This document shows positions 14,985 to 23,400 of a DNA stretch of 64,000 nucleotides, one piece after another. Position 1 is the stretch's first letter. Each line of letters starts with the position of its first letter. The translations under genes and the position numbers were made by a program. The DNA is taken from the NCBI GenBank assembly GCA_015057325.1, contig SVEQ01000006.1:168992-232991 (forward strand), given 5' to 3'. Below the pieces are notes generated by a model. It was given only the letters and a program-made list of their open reading frames with translations, had not been told where the DNA came from and made no database searches. The DNA is from Lachnospiraceae bacterium (GTDB taxonomy: Bacteria; Bacillota; Clostridia; Lachnospirales; Lachnospiraceae).

Positions 14985-16454
14985 ATGAAGCTTAATTTGA
15001 CTGCCGTAGAACTTGGCAAGAAGATAAAGAATAAAGAGATATCCGTTGTGGAAGCTACCACTGCATACCTTGATGCTATAGAAGAGAGAGAAAAGGATAT
15101 CAATGCATTTGTAACAATCGATAGAGAGGGTGCCCTTAAACGTGCCGAGGAAGTACAGAAGGGTATTGATGAAGGAAAGTATACAGGACCGCTTGCAGGT
15201 GTTCCTGTAGCAATTAAGGATAACATGTGCGTTAACGGAATGCTTACAACATGCTCATCAAAGATTCTATCTAACTTTGTACCTACATTTACTGCAACAG
15301 CTGTACAGAAGTTGTTAGATGAAGGTGCGGTTATCGTAGGGAAGGCTAACATGGATGAGTTTGCGATGGGGTCAACAACAGAGACATCGTATTACGGAGA
15401 GACAAAGAATCCTTGGGATCTTACAAGAGTTCCGGGTGGTTCATCAGGTGGTTCGGCTGCTTCTGTTGCCGCATGTGAGGTTCCTTACGCACTCGGTTCA
15501 GATACAGGTGGAAGTATAAGACAGCCTGCAGGATTTTGTGGAGTTGTCGGAATTAAGCCAACCTACGGAAGAGTGTCACGTTACGGACTTATCGCTTACG
15601 GTTCGTCGCTTGATCAGATAGGACCTCTTGCAAAGGATGTTACAGATTGCGCAACAATACTTGAAGCAATATGTGGCAAAGATGACAGAGATTCAACTTC
15701 AGTTAAGGAAGCGGGAGATGATTTCACATCAGCACTTGTTGATGATGTTAAGGGAATGAAAATAGGTATTCCAAAAGACTATCTTGGTGAGGGCTTAGAC
15801 CCTGAGGTTAAAAAGGGTGTTCTTGCAGCTGCAAAAGCACTTGAGGCAAAGGGTGCGATTGTTGAAGAGTTTGATTTATCCCTTGTTGAGTATGCAATTC
15901 CTGCTTACTATATAATCGCTTCAGCGGAGGCAAGTTCAAACCTTGAGAGATTTGACGGTGTTAAGTACGGATATAGAACAGAGGAGTTTTCAGATCTTCA
16001 CAACATGTATAAGAAGACAAGATCAGAGGGATTTGGACCTGAGGTTAAGAGAAGAATAATGCTTGGTTCATTTGTTCTATCATCAGGATACTTTGATGCG
16101 TACTATATGAAGGCATTAAGAACAAAGGCACTTATCAAGCAGGCGTTTGACAAGGCGTTTGATAAGTATGATGTAATACTTGGTCCTGTTGCACCGACAA
16201 CCGCACTAAAGCTTGGAGAGTCATTATCAGATCCAATCAAGATGTACCTTGGAGATATATATACGGTATCCGTTAACCTTGCAGGACTTCCGGGAATATC
16301 ACTTCCTTGCGGATATGACAAGAACGGTCTTCCGATAGGATTGCAGCTTCTTGGTAAGCACTTTGATGAGAAGAGCATTATTCGTGCAGCATATACATTT
16401 GAACAGACAATGCAGGCAAAGAGTCCCGCATATGTTACGGAAAGGGGTGAGTGA
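14985..16454 (+). CDS. gatA: Aspartyl/glutamyl-tRNA amidotransferase subunit A
   Basis: A 489-residue amidase-signature protein that frees ammonia from glutamine for GatB. The catalytic Ser-cisSer-Lys triad is visible as the Lys of VAIKDNMCV (near 79) and the Ser residues of PGGSSGGSAA and GSDTGGSIRQPA. Length is normal. ATG 14985 stands 6 nt after AGGAG, better than the adjacent ATG 14982. The stop overlaps the region used as the gatB ribosome site, and gatB starts 2 bp downstream, consistent with coupled translation. Confidence 0.96.
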   Translation: MKLNLTAVELGKKIKNKEISVVEATTAYLDAIEEREKDINAFVTIDREGALKRAEEVQKGIDEGKYTGPLAGVPVAIKDNMCVNGMLTTCSSKILSNFVPTFTATAVQKLLDEGAVIVGKANMDEFAMGSTTETSYYGETKNPWDLTRVPGGSSGGSAASVAACEVPYALGSDTGGSIRQPAGFCGVVGIKPTYGRVSRYGLIAYGSSLDQIGPLAKDVTDCATILEAICGKDDRDSTSVKEAGDDFTSALVDDVKGMKIGIPKDYLGEGLDPEVKKGVLAAAKALEAKGAIVEEFDLSLVEYAIPAYYIIASAEASSNLERFDGVKYGYRTEEFSDLHNMYKKTRSEGFGPEVKRRIMLGSFVLSSGYFDAYYMKALRTKALIKQAFDKAFDKYDVILGPVAPTTALKLGESLSDPIKMYLGDIYTVSVNLAGLPGISLPCGYDKNGLPIGLQLLGKHFDEKSIIRAAYTFEQTMQAKSPAYVTERGE

Positions 16455-16456
16455 GC

Positions 16457-17887
16457 ATGGCAAAAGCATATGAAACAGTTATAGGTCTTGAAGTCCATGT
16501 AGAGCTTGCTACAAAGACAAAGATTTTCTGTGGTTGCTCAACTGAGTTCGGTGGAGCGCCTAACACACATACATGTCCTGTTTGTACAGGTATGCCGGGT
16601 TCACTGCCTGTACTTAACAAAGAGGTAGTTAATAAGGCTATCGCTGTAGGACTTGCAACTAACTGTACTATTACACAGAACTGTAAGTTTGACAGAAAGA
16701 ATTATTTCTATCCTGACAATCCGCAGAACTACCAGATATCACAGCTTTACTATCCGATATGCCGAAACGGTAAGGTTGAGATAGAGGTTGAGGGCAAGAA
16801 GAAATGGATTGGTATCCATGAGATTCATATGGAAGAGGATGCAGGAAAGCTCATCCACGATCCATATACAGATAGTTCTTTGGTTGATTTCAACCGTTCG
16901 GGCGTGCCTCTTATCGAGATCGTTTCAGAGCCTGATATGAGAAGTGCTGAAGAGGTTATCGCATACCTTGATAAGCTTCGTATGACAATACAGTATCTTG
17001 GAGCATCTGATTGTAAGTTAAATGAAGGCTCGATGCGTGCCGATGTCAATTTGTCAATCCGTGAGGTTGGCGCAGAAGAGTTCGGTACAAGAACAGAGAT
17101 GAAGAACCTTAACTCATTTAAGGCTATTGCAAGAGCGATAGAAAATGAGCGTGAGCGCCAGATAGATATACTTGAGGCAGGAGAGAAGGTTGTTCAGGAG
17201 ACAAGACGTTGGGATGATACGAAAGAGTATTCCTATGCAATGCGTTCTAAAGAGGATGCACAGGATTATCGTTACTTCCCGGATCCTGACCTTGTTCCTA
17301 TTATCATTTCTGATGAGTGGCTTGAGGATATAAGAGCAAAACAGCCTGAGTTTAGAGATGAGAAGAAAGCAAGATATCAGGAGGAGTATGGACTTCCTGA
17401 GTATGATGCGGATATTCTTACAGGAACTAAGAAGCTTGCAGATATCTTTGAGGAGACTATTGCACTTGATGCTAATCCTAAGAAGGTTTCTAACTGGCTT
17501 ATGGTTGAGACTATGAGAATATTAAAAGAGAAAGAAATGGATGCAGACGATATAACATTCTCTGCTACAAATCTTGCAAAGCTTATTAAGCTTACAGATT
17601 CACAGGCAATCAACTCAACTGTTGCTAAGGAAGTATTTGAGAAGATATTTGATGAGGATATCGATCCTGATAAGTATGTTGAGGAGAAAGGTCTTAAGAC
17701 AGTTAATGACGAGGGTGCACTTCGTGCAACAATCGAGCAGGTTATTGCTGACAATCCACAGTCTGTTGAAGACTACAGAAACGGTAAGGAGAAAGCTATC
17801 GGATTCCTTGTTGGTCAGACTATGAAGGCCATGAAGGGTAAAGCTAATCCGGGAATGGTTAACCAGATACTTAAGGAGTTACTGTAA
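16457..17887 (+). CDS. gatB: Aspartyl/glutamyl-tRNA amidotransferase subunit B
   Basis: A 476-residue GatB, which phosphorylates the misacylated Glu or Asp on tRNA and transfers ammonia from GatA. ETVIGLEVHVELATKTKIFC begins the kinase-like cradle; the zinc site uses CGCSTEF and HTCPVCTGMPG; DFNRSGVPLIEIVSEPD is a core motif. The C-terminal YqeY-like tail (about 330-476) ends GKANPGMVNQILKELL. The ATG at 16457 was chosen over the GTG at 16451, which overlaps the gatA stop, because AAAGGGG is well spaced from the ATG. Terminator downstream. Confidence 0.96.
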   Translation: MAKAYETVIGLEVHVELATKTKIFCGCSTEFGGAPNTHTCPVCTGMPGSLPVLNKEVVNKAIAVGLATNCTITQNCKFDRKNYFYPDNPQNYQISQLYYPICRNGKVEIEVEGKKKWIGIHEIHMEEDAGKLIHDPYTDSSLVDFNRSGVPLIEIVSEPDMRSAEEVIAYLDKLRMTIQYLGASDCKLNEGSMRADVNLSIREVGAEEFGTRTEMKNLNSFKAIARAIENERERQIDILEAGEKVVQETRRWDDTKEYSYAMRSKEDAQDYRYFPDPDLVPIIISDEWLEDIRAKQPEFRDEKKARYQEEYGLPEYDADILTGTKKLADIFEETIALDANPKKVSNWLMVETMRILKEKEMDADDITFSATNLAKLIKLTDSQAINSTVAKEVFEKIFDEDIDPDKYVEEKGLKTVNDEGALRATIEQVIADNPQSVEDYRNGKEKAIGFLVGQTMKAMKGKANPGMVNQILKELL

Positions 17888-17922
17888 ATACAAAGTAACC
17901 GAAAACTTTATTGAATGATTTT

Positions 17923-17957
17923 AAAGGACAAAAACCAAGCTGGCTTTTGTCCTTTTG
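17923..17957 (+). terminator. Terminator after gatB
   Basis: An 11-bp stem, AAAGGACAAAA (17923-17933) with TTTTGTCCTTT (17945-17955), a loop of 11 nt with possible inner pairs, and a short T tract. Confidence 0.75.
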
Positions 17958-18032
17958 TCTATTAAATGCGTAATTTGTAAATGACAAATGCAAATGTTAT
18001 AAATAAGTCTATATATGTTTCTCGATGCAAAA

Positions 18033-18094
18033 TGCAAAATAATTTTGCACAAATCGGCAATAATCTCAATGTTGTGCAAAGGACTCTTGCACAA
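18033..18094 (+). promoter_or_regulatory. Two related inverted repeats, candidate operator for the 18-23 kb operon
   Basis: First repeat: TGCAAAAT-A-ATTTTGCA, a perfect palindrome at 18033-18049. Second: TTGTGCAA (18072-18079) and TTGCACAA (18087-18094) with a 7-bp spacer. Both share a TTTTGCAC/GTGCAAA core and further TGCAAAA copies occur at 18026 and 18098. The second arm of repeat two contains the -35 hexamer of the promoter, so a bound protein would block transcription. Confidence 0.55.
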
Positions 18095-18115
18095 AAATGC
18101 AAAAAATGATAAAAT
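18087..18115 (+). promoter_or_regulatory. Promoter of the ATPase / zinc-ribbon operon
   Basis: TTGCAC (18087-18092), 17-bp spacer, TAAAAT (18110-18115), with TG one base before the -10. Transcription would begin near 18122, only a few bases before the GGAGG ribosome site at 18125, giving a very short leader. Confidence 0.6.
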
Positions 18116-18137
18116 GTGCATGGTGGAGGTGGTGTTT

Positions 18138-19355
18138 GTGAAATTAAAAAGAGAAATATATTTGCAACAGATACGTCCGTATTATGACTCGGATATTATT
18201 AAGGTTATTACCGGCGTAAGAAGATCAGGAAAGTCAATATTGTTAGAAACAATTAAGGATGAATTAATTGATAATGGAATTGCAGGAGATAATATCATTT
18301 ATATAAATCTTGAGGACATGGACTATGAATATATAGTGGATGCAAGTGATTTGAATGAGGAGATTAAGAATAGGATTACTAATGACGGAAAATATTATAT
18401 ATTTTTGGATGAGGTACAGCATGTTGATCGATTTGAAAAAGCATTGGCATCATTTAGAGCAACACTTAATGTTTCTCTTTTTGTCACCGGTAGTAATTCG
18501 ACTTTGTTGTCGGGAGAGATGTCAACACTTTTAACAGGTCGCACGGTTGAATTTGAAATTCTTCCATTCTCTTTTCTTGAAATGAAGCAGTACTTTGAAT
18601 TGAACAAAATGGAATGGAATGAGGATATGTTCTATGACTATTTAAAATGGGGTGGCTTCCCGCTACGTTTTGACTACAAAGATGGGAAAGCTATTCATCG
18701 ATATCTGTCTAATTTGTATGAGAGCATTGTGAACAGAGATATCGTAAGTAAGAGTAGAAGCACGGACAAAAAGAATTTTATGGAAATATCTTTATATATT
18801 CTTGCTAATGCCGGAAAAGAACTTTCTGTTGATAACATTGTTGCTGCTTTCAAAAAAAATAATAAGGAAATTTCACGCAGAACAATATATAATTATATTG
18901 AACGAATGAAAAAAGCATATCTGATTCACGGAGTGGGTAGATATAATATAGCAGGCAAAACTGCTCTTGGTAATCGTGAGAAACAGTATGCTATTGATGT
19001 AGGATTTCGTATAATTAACACAAATACAATTAATTATGAGGATACATTTTTTCTTGAAAACATTATTTATAATGAATTGATTACAAGAGGATTTACAGTG
19101 TTTGCAGGGAAAACATACAAAGGAGAAGTAGATTTTGTTGCAATTAAAGAAGGGAAAAAATGCTTCATACAGGTTGCATATCTATTGTCTTCCGAAACAA
19201 CTATAAAGAGAGAATTTGGAGCGTACAGTAAAATTACAGATGCCTCACCAAAGTATGTTATGTCTCTTGATAAAGTTGATTTAAGCCATGACGGGATTGT
19301 TCATGTCAATATAATTGATTTTCTGTTGAGGAAGGTTGACTTGATGCTCACGTAA
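18138..19355 (+). CDS. AAA-type ATPase with DUF4143 C-terminal domain
   Basis: A 405-residue ATPase. Walker A is GVRRSGKS at residues 26-33, Walker B YIFLDEVQHV (about 84-93), and a sensor-like VTGSNSTLLSGE follows. The region about 200-290 contains a winged-helix-like stretch (ISRRTIYNYIERMKKAYLI). The C-terminal DUF4143 part has a restriction-endonuclease-like strand pattern, GEVDFVAIKEGKKCFIQVAY, in which Glu/Asp and Gln positions are kept. Such ATPases are widespread and of unknown role. GTG 18138 is 8 nt after GGAGG (18125-18129); longer in-frame extensions start upstream of the promoter and are rejected. The zinc-ribbon gene starts 25 bp downstream, so they are probably cotranscribed. 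Confidence 0.87.
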   Translation: MKLKREIYLQQIRPYYDSDIIKVITGVRRSGKSILLETIKDELIDNGIAGDNIIYINLEDMDYEYIVDASDLNEEIKNRITNDGKYYIFLDEVQHVDRFEKALASFRATLNVSLFVTGSNSTLLSGEMSTLLTGRTVEFEILPFSFLEMKQYFELNKMEWNEDMFYDYLKWGGFPLRFDYKDGKAIHRYLSNLYESIVNRDIVSKSRSTDKKNFMEISLYILANAGKELSVDNIVAAFKKNNKEISRRTIYNYIERMKKAYLIHGVGRYNIAGKTALGNREKQYAIDVGFRIINTNTINYEDTFFLENIIYNELITRGFTVFAGKTYKGEVDFVAIKEGKKCFIQVAYLLSSETTIKREFGAYSKITDASPKYVMSLDKVDLSHDGIVHVNIIDFLLRKVDLMLT

Positions 19356-19380
19356 TATTGAATAGGAGATTTTTTACTTT

Positions 19381-20988
19381 ATGTACACATGTAAAAATTG
19401 TGCGGGAAATTTACAATATGATATAGAATCGGGCAAGTTAAAATGCTCCTACTGTAAAAGCCTTTTTGATCCATACGAGGTTAGTGCAGGAAAGGAAGCG
19501 GACGAGGAAAATGAATATGAGGTTACAGTGTTTACATGTCCGCAGTGCGCCGGAAGGATATACAGTATGGATACGCAGGCGTTGGCATATTGCAGTTTTT
19601 GTGGGGCATCTTCCGTGTTGGAAGGGAGACTTGAACGCATAGAGCATCCTAAGTATATTATACCGTTTACGGTTTCAAAGGAGGATTGCAAAAGGATATA
19701 CAGCGCAAAGCTTAAGAGGGTAAGATATGCTCCAAACTGGCTTAAAGATGCGGAACACATTGACAGTTTTCGTGGAATCTACATACCCTACTGGATATAC
19801 AATGCATCGCAGAATGGTCCTGTAGAAGTGCTTGCAACAAAAAAGAATGAAAAGAGAATTATTGAAAATAACCAGGAAAAAATAAAAGTATATTCAGTAT
19901 ATGGTGATTTGGAATGTGAGTATCGCGGAGTTGCGTTTGATGCATCCGCTACTTTTGAGGATGAATTAAGTGAGCAGTTAACACCATTTGATATGAGAAA
20001 GCTTCAGGAATTTTCGCCTGCTTTTCTTAATGGCTTCTATGCTGATATAGCAGATGTTAATGAAGATGTATATATGTCCAGAGCGGAAAAAATGATAAAT
20101 GATGCAACTACATCATTTATAGATACTCAACAGGAACTGTACGATTATCATGTTGAACCGGTGCCGTATGCTTCGGGAGTATATCATACAATGATGGGCA
20201 AAGCTGAGCTTGCAATGCTTCCGGTATGGTTGCTTACTTATAGAAGAGATGGAAGAGTGGCTCGTGTGGCAATCAATGGTCAAACGGGAAAACTTGCAGG
20301 AAGACTTCCCATTGATAGAAAGAAATACATAGGTGAAAATCTGTTTTGGGCATTGCCTGTATTTGCGACATTGGGCTTATTACTGCAATTTTTAGACATT
20401 GGAGTGAGCATACTCCTTACTACATATATGATGACGGTGGCAGTTCTTTGTATTGCAGGTGTATATGCATACAACATTAAGAAAATGTGGGAGGTAGAAA
20501 ATCTCATAGAGGATGAAGGCTTCAATACCGCAAGGGTTAAGAAGATTGATATTAATAAACGTAAGACTGATTTTGGGGAAGCAACCGCTGTATGGATAAC
20601 AGGTTGTGGCTTGGTGGGATTAGCGTTGCATGCGGTGGCTATACAATTTGGGTCAGATGGAGGATTGGGAGAACCGGAAATAGCACGTATAATATTTGGC
20701 CTTGGATTGCTGTTCCTTGCAATGGCTGTTTTTATGACCGGAAGAGAAGCTTTTAAAGGAATATATGATCCGGCAAGAATAAAACCATTGTTTTGGGTGT
20801 TGATAGCATTTGTCATTGTTTTGTTATGTTTCGTGTTAAATGTGTCGGATATTATCAGATGTGCAGGAATTATCGTATCAATGCTTATTTGTGTAGCAAC
20901 AATGCTTAGATTGGTCAGATATCATAATCGCATGATAACAAGAACAATACCCCAGTATAAATACAAAGGGGGTGCTGATAATGAATGA
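19381..20988 (+). CDS. YdjG-like double-zinc-ribbon membrane protein (paralogue 1)
   Basis: A 535-residue protein with two N-terminal zinc ribbons: CKNC/CSYC (residues 4-24) and CPQC/CSFC (about 54-75), a TFIIB-type arrangement. A soluble middle part (80-310) includes FRGIYIPYWIY, SPAFLNGFYADIADVNEDVY and LAMLPVWLLTYRRDGR, all shared with the paralogue at 50134. About six membrane helices fill 320-510. In Bacillus subtilis YdjG, a shorter zinc-ribbon protein, belongs to the pspA-ydjGHI operon linked to membrane stress. Its last 8 bp (20981-20988) overlap the next gene, exactly as in the paralogue. Function is inferred from family and context only. AGGAGA precedes the ATG. Confidence 0.85.
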   Translation: MYTCKNCAGNLQYDIESGKLKCSYCKSLFDPYEVSAGKEADEENEYEVTVFTCPQCAGRIYSMDTQALAYCSFCGASSVLEGRLERIEHPKYIIPFTVSKEDCKRIYSAKLKRVRYAPNWLKDAEHIDSFRGIYIPYWIYNASQNGPVEVLATKKNEKRIIENNQEKIKVYSVYGDLECEYRGVAFDASATFEDELSEQLTPFDMRKLQEFSPAFLNGFYADIADVNEDVYMSRAEKMINDATTSFIDTQQELYDYHVEPVPYASGVYHTMMGKAELAMLPVWLLTYRRDGRVARVAINGQTGKLAGRLPIDRKKYIGENLFWALPVFATLGLLLQFLDIGVSILLTTYMMTVAVLCIAGVYAYNIKKMWEVENLIEDEGFNTARVKKIDINKRKTDFGEATAVWITGCGLVGLALHAVAIQFGSDGGLGEPEIARIIFGLGLLFLAMAVFMTGREAFKGIYDPARIKPLFWVLIAFVIVLLCFVLNVSDIIRCAGIIVSMLICVATMLRLVRYHNRMITRTIPQYKYKGGADNE

Positions 20989-21676
20989 TATTATTACGCA
21001 GGTAATTGCCAATCTGGCATGGTTGTCTCTGGCATTTACATTTACGCTTCCGTTTATATTTCAAATATTGAAAAAAACAGTAACAACCCAAAAAGGTGAG
21101 CAAAAGGGCAATCTGATATGGGGCGATAACAAAAAAAGCATTAATAATATCAGTGTTGTATACAACAAATTATTGGATGCACCAATCAATTTTGTGAAAT
21201 ATTATAATATTGAAGATTTATACATCAACAATTATCCTACGCTAAAGGATAAGCAAAGAGAGAAAGTATATATAGATATTATTAATAGTGCCGGGAAATA
21301 CGTGCATATTATTACGCCATTTTTACAAGCTGATGAGGTGATGGAGGATTCTTTGACAAACGCCGTAAAACGCGGAGTAGAGATTAAGATCATACTTGCG
21401 GGCTCGGAAAAACAAACATCATCCTTTACGATTACTAAATCACAGATTGAGAAACTGACTTCTTTGGGAGTGGAGTTCTTTGAATATAGGAATGGATTAA
21501 TTTATGTTAATCTATGTACCAGTGATGACGATAAAGCTATGGTTGATGCAGTTAATGATACAAACCGTGCGTTATTTTATCCGGCATCTGAACAAGATAG
21601 AAAAAGGAGAAACAGAAGTGTTGGCGAGTTAGAAGGAGATTTTGAAAGAACGATTAAGAAAAGTGTGAGACTATAA
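20981..21676 (+). CDS. Membrane-anchored PLD-fold protein without HKD catalytic residues
   Basis: A 231-residue protein: one N-terminal helix (residues about 8-30), a variable segment, then a module resembling the second half of cardiolipin synthase. IDIINSAGKYVHIITPFLQADE matches the usual strand before TPYF-PDE, and AVKRGVEIKIIL and LGVEFFEYRNG follow. At the HKD site (HxKxxxxD) it reads Y175, N177 and D182, so the His nucleophile and Lys are gone; a later VNDTNRALFY replaces the usual ANLDYRS. It should therefore be inactive as a phospholipase, perhaps a binding partner. It overlaps the zinc-ribbon gene by 8 bp, with AGGGGGTG as ribosome site. I see no other PLD half in the protein. Confidence 0.75.
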   Translation: MNDIITQVIANLAWLSLAFTFTLPFIFQILKKTVTTQKGEQKGNLIWGDNKKSINNISVVYNKLLDAPINFVKYYNIEDLYINNYPTLKDKQREKVYIDIINSAGKYVHIITPFLQADEVMEDSLTNAVKRGVEIKIILAGSEKQTSSFTITKSQIEKLTSLGVEFFEYRNGLIYVNLCTSDDDKAMVDAVNDTNRALFYPASEQDRKRRNRSVGELEGDFERTIKKSVRL

Positions 21677-21709
21677 ATTAGTTTTTTGATCGAAAATGAA
21701 AGGCGAAAG

Positions 21710-22912
21710 ATGGATAAGAAAAAAATCTTTGCTATTATTCTATCTGTTTTAATTTCTGTTTTTATTACAGGTGCTAATGCACATGCACTTAGTCCTGAAG
21801 TGAAGCAACAGCTTATGGATGAATATCGGGCTGGACTTGAGAGCTTACATGGAACGCAGCTTTCTGATGAGCAGATAGAAGCTATGACTAAGGAGTATAT
21901 TGATAAAGTTGAATCTGCAATAACTGGTAGTACATATACAACTTCAGAAAATCGATATGCTGATGAAGATAAATACGTAACATATGTTAACTCCGCAGAT
22001 GAGTTTTTTGAGGAAGTCTGTTATCAGCTTAAAGCTCATAGAAAGATTGAGTATTATGATACGGATGTAGAAATATTGTATAACAATTCGGATTATGTTT
22101 TTCATGGTATAGATAATTATTATTTTAAGGATGATCCTATGATGAGTTCCGGTTATTTGATCGGGTTTTGCACTCAGGGTACGACAACATATAGCTGTGA
22201 GGAGAGAGATATTCCGGGAGAGAAAAAATACCGAATAGGGATTAAATTTCAATATGCATATACGCAGGAAGAGATAGAAAAACATTCTGACAAGATGAAG
22301 GAACTTTCACAATCGTTGAAACGTGAAAATGATTTGGAAAGTGTTAAGGCAGTTCACGATTACCTGATTGAAAAGTTTGATTGGAAAGATGAGATAAAGG
22401 ATTCCATCGCTGGCTTTAAGTATTCGGGTGCGACAGGTATAGGATATTCGATGTCAGTATATGAACTGTTACAGAACATGGGTATCAATGTCATGATTGT
22501 CGGAGGCAATGTGACTGTCGATGGTCAGGAGGGTTATAATACATGGAATGTAGTTGAGTTAGATGGGAAGTGGTACAATCTCGATGTGAGCTGGGATGAT
22601 AATGATGAATACGGGGCTGTATATGATTGGTTCTTAAAAAATAATGCTGATTTTGAAAGACATTCATATAAAGATGAGGATAGCAATATTAAGGATATGA
22701 TTTCTGAGGAATCATGTTCGGTGCCCAGAGAATTGTTTTATAACAGTGAAGTGTCGGATAATAATACCACAGAGCAGTATAATTACAAAATTATTAAGAA
22801 AAAACATATGACACCCGGACAACTGGCTCAGAAATTATGGTATTTGGCAATATATTTAATTGTTGGCATAGCATACATTATAAGACGCAAAAAAATAATA
22901 GAAAAAGAATGA
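21710..22912 (+). CDS. Exported transglutaminase-fold protein with degenerate catalytic triad
   Basis: A 400-residue protein with a signal peptide (KIFAIILSVLISVFITGANA) and a C-terminal membrane helix (WYLAIYLIVGIAYII) followed by RRKKI, so the bulk faces outside. Residues about 200-310 match a transglutaminase-like core: AVHDYLIEKFDW, ATGIGYSMSVYELLQNMGI, NTWNVVELDGKWYNLDVSWDD. Against the family pattern (G-V-C-x-G-Y, H-A-W-N, D-V-T-W-D-D) the Cys is Gly243, the His is Asn277, and only Asp292 remains. Proteolytic or crosslinking activity is thus unlikely. ATG 21710 has AAAGG upstream; a TTG at 21686 would add charged residues before the signal. It follows the PLD-fold gene by 33 bp. Confidence 0.8.
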   Translation: MDKKKIFAIILSVLISVFITGANAHALSPEVKQQLMDEYRAGLESLHGTQLSDEQIEAMTKEYIDKVESAITGSTYTTSENRYADEDKYVTYVNSADEFFEEVCYQLKAHRKIEYYDTDVEILYNNSDYVFHGIDNYYFKDDPMMSSGYLIGFCTQGTTTYSCEERDIPGEKKYRIGIKFQYAYTQEEIEKHSDKMKELSQSLKRENDLESVKAVHDYLIEKFDWKDEIKDSIAGFKYSGATGIGYSMSVYELLQNMGINVMIVGGNVTVDGQEGYNTWNVVELDGKWYNLDVSWDDNDEYGAVYDWFLKNNADFERHSYKDEDSNIKDMISEESCSVPRELFYNSEVSDNNTTEQYNYKIIKKKHMTPGQLAQKLWYLAIYLIVGIAYIIRRKKIIEKE

Positions 22913-22932
22913 CAGAAAGAGAGAAAACAACA

Positions 22933-23331
22933 ATGGGAACATTTAAAAACATGGAAGAAGCAAGAGAGTATTTCAAAAAGGATAGATTTGCAACAGAGAA
23001 TGGTATGCACCTTGATGAGCTTACAGATGAGTATAGTGTGTGCAGTGTTGAATTGACGGACAAGCACAAGAACGCCAATGGCGGAATAATGGGAGGAGTA
23101 ATTTTCACGTTAGCTGACCTTGCATTTGCAGCACTTATTAATCAGGTTCATATGCCCGCTGTTGCACAACAGGTAAGTATCAACTACTTGAATGCACCCA
23201 AAGGGGACAAGCTTGTTGCTACCGCACATATAATAAAAAACGGTAGAAGTTCTGCGGTTATCAACGTTCATGTAGTTGATAATCAAGAAAGAATGGTTGC
23301 ACAATTCGTTGGTACAGGCTTTAAGTTATAG
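22933..23331 (+). CDS. PaaI-like hotdog-fold thioesterase
   Basis: A 132-residue hotdog thioesterase. HKNANGGIMGGVIFTLADLAF carries the usual Asn-Gly-G-x-x-G-G segment of PaaI/YbgC-type enzymes, followed by AQQVSINYLNAPKGDKLVA and the C-terminal strand AQFVGTGFKL. These enzymes hydrolyse aryl- or acyl-CoA thioesters in the cytosol; substrate unknown. ATG 22933 and ATG 22909 (which overlaps the previous stop as ATGA) are both possible; 22933 is better spaced from AGAAAGAGAG. It closes the apparent five-gene operon, though it may simply be carried along. Confidence 0.85.
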   Translation: MGTFKNMEEAREYFKKDRFATENGMHLDELTDEYSVCSVELTDKHKNANGGIMGGVIFTLADLAFAALINQVHMPAVAQQVSINYLNAPKGDKLVATAHIIKNGRSSAVINVHVVDNQERMVAQFVGTGFKL

Positions 23332-23333
23332 GA

Positions 23334-23362
23334 TTGCGTAAATATAAGGGTTATGTTACAAT
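23334..23362 (+). promoter_or_regulatory. Promoter for the diguanylate cyclase
   Basis: TTGCGT (23334-23339), 17-bp spacer, TACAAT (23357-23362), TG one base before the -10. It begins immediately after the thioesterase stop codon. Confidence 0.6.
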
Positions 23363-23400
23363 AATAGGTACGATTGTAGAAAAATGCTGGGGGAAGTTAT

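Noticed and set aside
18138..19355. The DUF4143 ATPase as an anti-phage or toxin gene
   Set aside because: No defence hallmark (partner nuclease, antitoxin, mobile element) is visible; the family is too broad for a functional claim.
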